A stretch of 5,827 bases of DNA from Bacteroidaceae bacterium. Its GTDB lineage: Bacteria > Bacteroidota > Bacteroidia > Bacteroidales > Bacteroidaceae. The stretch lies in contig CAAHEN010000055.1 in assembly GCA_900772575.1 (NCBI GenBank), forward strand, positions 1 through 5,827, in the 5' to 3' direction. The notes beneath the pieces were generated by a model. That model was not told where the DNA came from and did no database searches. It saw only the letters and a list, made by a program, of their open reading frames with translations. Positions 4,567 to 5,827 of the stretch are shown here, piece by piece (position 1 is the first letter of the stretch; each line of letters opens with the position of its first letter). The position numbers and the translations under genes were made by a program.

Positions 4567-5827
4567 ATGAAAACGAAATCCATACACGCCACATTTCCAG
4601 TCCTCGGCATGAGTTGCGCCGGCTGCTCGGCCCGCGTCGAGAAAACCCTCCGGGCCCAGGAGGGGGTCAGTGCGGCCGCTGTGAACCTAGCCGCCGCCAC
4701 CGCCACGATCGACTACGACCCCGCCCGCTGCTCTGCGGAACGCCTGCGCAGTGCCGTCGAGGCCGTCGGCTACGACCTCATCATCACGCCCGACGAGGAA
4801 CAGGCCGCCCGCGACGCCGACGCCGCGGCGGTATCTTACCATGCCCTGCGCCGCCGCACACTCTGGGCCATTGGCCTGGCCCTGCCGCTCATCGTGCTCG
4901 GCATGGGCTTCATGGGAGTGCCCGGCGTCAGCTACGCCCTGTTCATACTCTCCACACCCTTGGTCTTCGGCCTTGGCAGTGTCTTCTTCGTCAATGCCTT
5001 CCGCCAGTTGCGGCACCGCTCGGCCAACATGGACACCCTGGTGGCCCTGAGCACCGGCATCGCCTATGCCTACAGCCTCTTTGTCCTCTTCTTTCCCAGC
5101 TTCTGGCGCTCCCATGGGCTCATGCCGCACGTCTACTTCGAAGCCGCCGGCGGCGTGGTGGCCTTTGTCCTCGTCGGACGCCTGCTCGAAGCCCGCGCCA
5201 AGCGGGGCACGTCCACCGCGTTGCGCGGGTTGATGGCCCGCCAGCCTCGGCTGGTCGTGCGTCTCGGCGCCAATGGCCGGCAGGAAGAGGCCGACGTGCG
5301 TACGGTACGCTGTGGCGACACCCTGCTCGTGCGGCCCGGCGAGCGCGTGGCTGTTGACGGTACGGTTGTCAGCGGCGCGTCTTATGTCGACGAGAGCTTG
5401 CTCAGCGGCGAACCGGTGCCTGTGGCCAAGCAGTGCGGTGACCGCCTCTTTGCTGGCACCATCAACGGCAACGGCAGCCTCAGTTATCGCGCCGACAAGG
5501 TGGGCGCCGACACCGTGCTGGCCCAGATCGTCCGCATGGTGCGTGAGGCCCAGGGCAGCAAGGCGCCCGTGCAGCGGCTGGTGGATCGCGTCGCCGCCGT
5601 CTTCGTCCCGGTCATCATGGGCATTGCCCTGCTGGCCTTCGTCGGGTGGTTCATACTGGCTCCTGCCGACGGCCTGACACGCGGCCTGCATGCCGCCGTG
5701 ACGGTGCTTGTCATCGCCTGCCCCTGTGCCCTCGGTCTGGCCACTCCGACGGCGCTCATGGTCGGCATCGGCAAGGGGGCCGAGGCCGGCATTCTGGTGA
5801 AAGACGCCGAGAGTTTGGAGACGGCCC
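4567..5827 (+). CDS. copA: Copper-exporting P1B-type ATPase, CopA-like (3' end outside window)
   Basis: The frame from ATG 4567 is open to the window edge (420 complete codons). One heavy-metal-associated domain occupies about residues 6-72, with the metal site GMSCAGC at 14-20 and the closing GY at 68-69. Membrane helices follow at about 98-119, 123-145, 156-176 and 189-210; NMDTLVALS (from 154) is typical of copper-type pumps. The actuator domain (about 211-335) carries the phosphatase loop as LSGEPVP, with S-G-E at 280-282, a usual variant of TGE. Two further helices begin near 345 and 374, the second carrying the intramembrane C-P-C (385-387) in IACPCALGLATPTA. The sequence stops about a dozen residues before the expected DKTGT. 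The family exports Cu+ (or Ag+) across the inner membrane with ATP. The helix 7-8 residues that fix specificity are beyond the window, so copper is inferred from the GMxCxxC, CPC and NMDTLVAL motifs. Nothing suggests truncation other than the window edge. Confidence 0.95.
   Translation, partial: MKTKSIHATFPVLGMSCAGCSARVEKTLRAQEGVSAAAVNLAAATATIDYDPARCSAERLRSAVEAVGYDLIITPDEEQAARDADAAAVSYHALRRRTLWAIGLALPLIVLGMGFMGVPGVSYALFILSTPLVFGLGSVFFVNAFRQLRHRSANMDTLVALSTGIAYAYSLFVLFFPSFWRSHGLMPHVYFEAAGGVVAFVLVGRLLEARAKRGTSTALRGLMARQPRLVVRLGANGRQEEADVRTVRCGDTLLVRPGERVAVDGTVVSGASYVDESLLSGEPVPVAKQCGDRLFAGTINGNGSLSYRADKVGADTVLAQIVRMVREAQGSKAPVQRLVDRVAAVFVPVIMGIALLAFVGWFILAPADGLTRGLHAAVTVLVIACPCALGLATPTALMVGIGKGAEAGILVKDAESLETA

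Noticed and set aside
4614..5357. Plus-strand open frame of 247 residues within copA
   Set aside because: It is Arg/Pro/His-rich with no domain signal and overlaps the real ATPase frame in another phase.
4687..5691. Long minus-strand open frame (334 residues) opposite copA
   Set aside because: The plus strand has all CopA landmarks in one uninterrupted frame. The minus-strand product is a His/Gly/Ala/Asp-rich composition typical of an antisense shadow in GC-rich coding DNA.

Overview
The window looks like chromosomal DNA of a GC-rich member of the Bacteroidales (Bacteroidota), possibly Prevotella-like; the genus cannot be fixed from this sequence. The reasons are promoters of the Bacteroidetes type (TTTG, about 19-20 bp, TAnnTTTG), start codons mostly without a Shine-Dalgarno sequence, a large multi-repeat DUF349 protein of the kind common in this phylum, and GC-rich third codon positions. 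I see no mobile element, CRISPR array, tRNA or rRNA.

Layout from left to right. Positions 1-156 carry the C-terminal end of an unidentified plus-strand reading frame. It converges on a minus-strand DUF349 gene (249-2264), and a perfect 17-bp hairpin (164-202) lies between the two stops. Upstream of the DUF349 gene, on the same strand, is a CorA-type magnesium/cobalt transporter (2415-3341). The two are separated by 150 bp with a candidate promoter, so they are probably separate transcription units.

The 506-bp gap at 3342-3847 holds no convincing protein gene. It contains a series of minus-strand hairpins ending in a strong intrinsic terminator (3566-3601), then a second weaker hairpin (3509-3527), then a candidate corA promoter (-7 box at 3465-3472) with a leader of more than 100 nt. 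This is the least explained part of the window: a long structured 3' UTR, an independent small RNA, or an attenuator-type leader ahead of corA.

The right end is a divergent pair. On the minus strand is a small exported, helix-rich, glycine-tailed protein resembling the Spy/CpxP (LTxxQ) class (3848-4384), with a near-ideal promoter. On the plus strand is a CopA-type P1B copper-exporting ATPase (4567 to the window edge), cut off just before its DKTGT phosphorylation site. A periplasmic Spy-like protein beside a copper pump suggests a possible envelope metal-stress pairing, which is inference. The remaining genes (DUF349, CorA) look like ordinary core genes. I found no clearly new multi-gene system; the structured RNA region is the best candidate for something undescribed.
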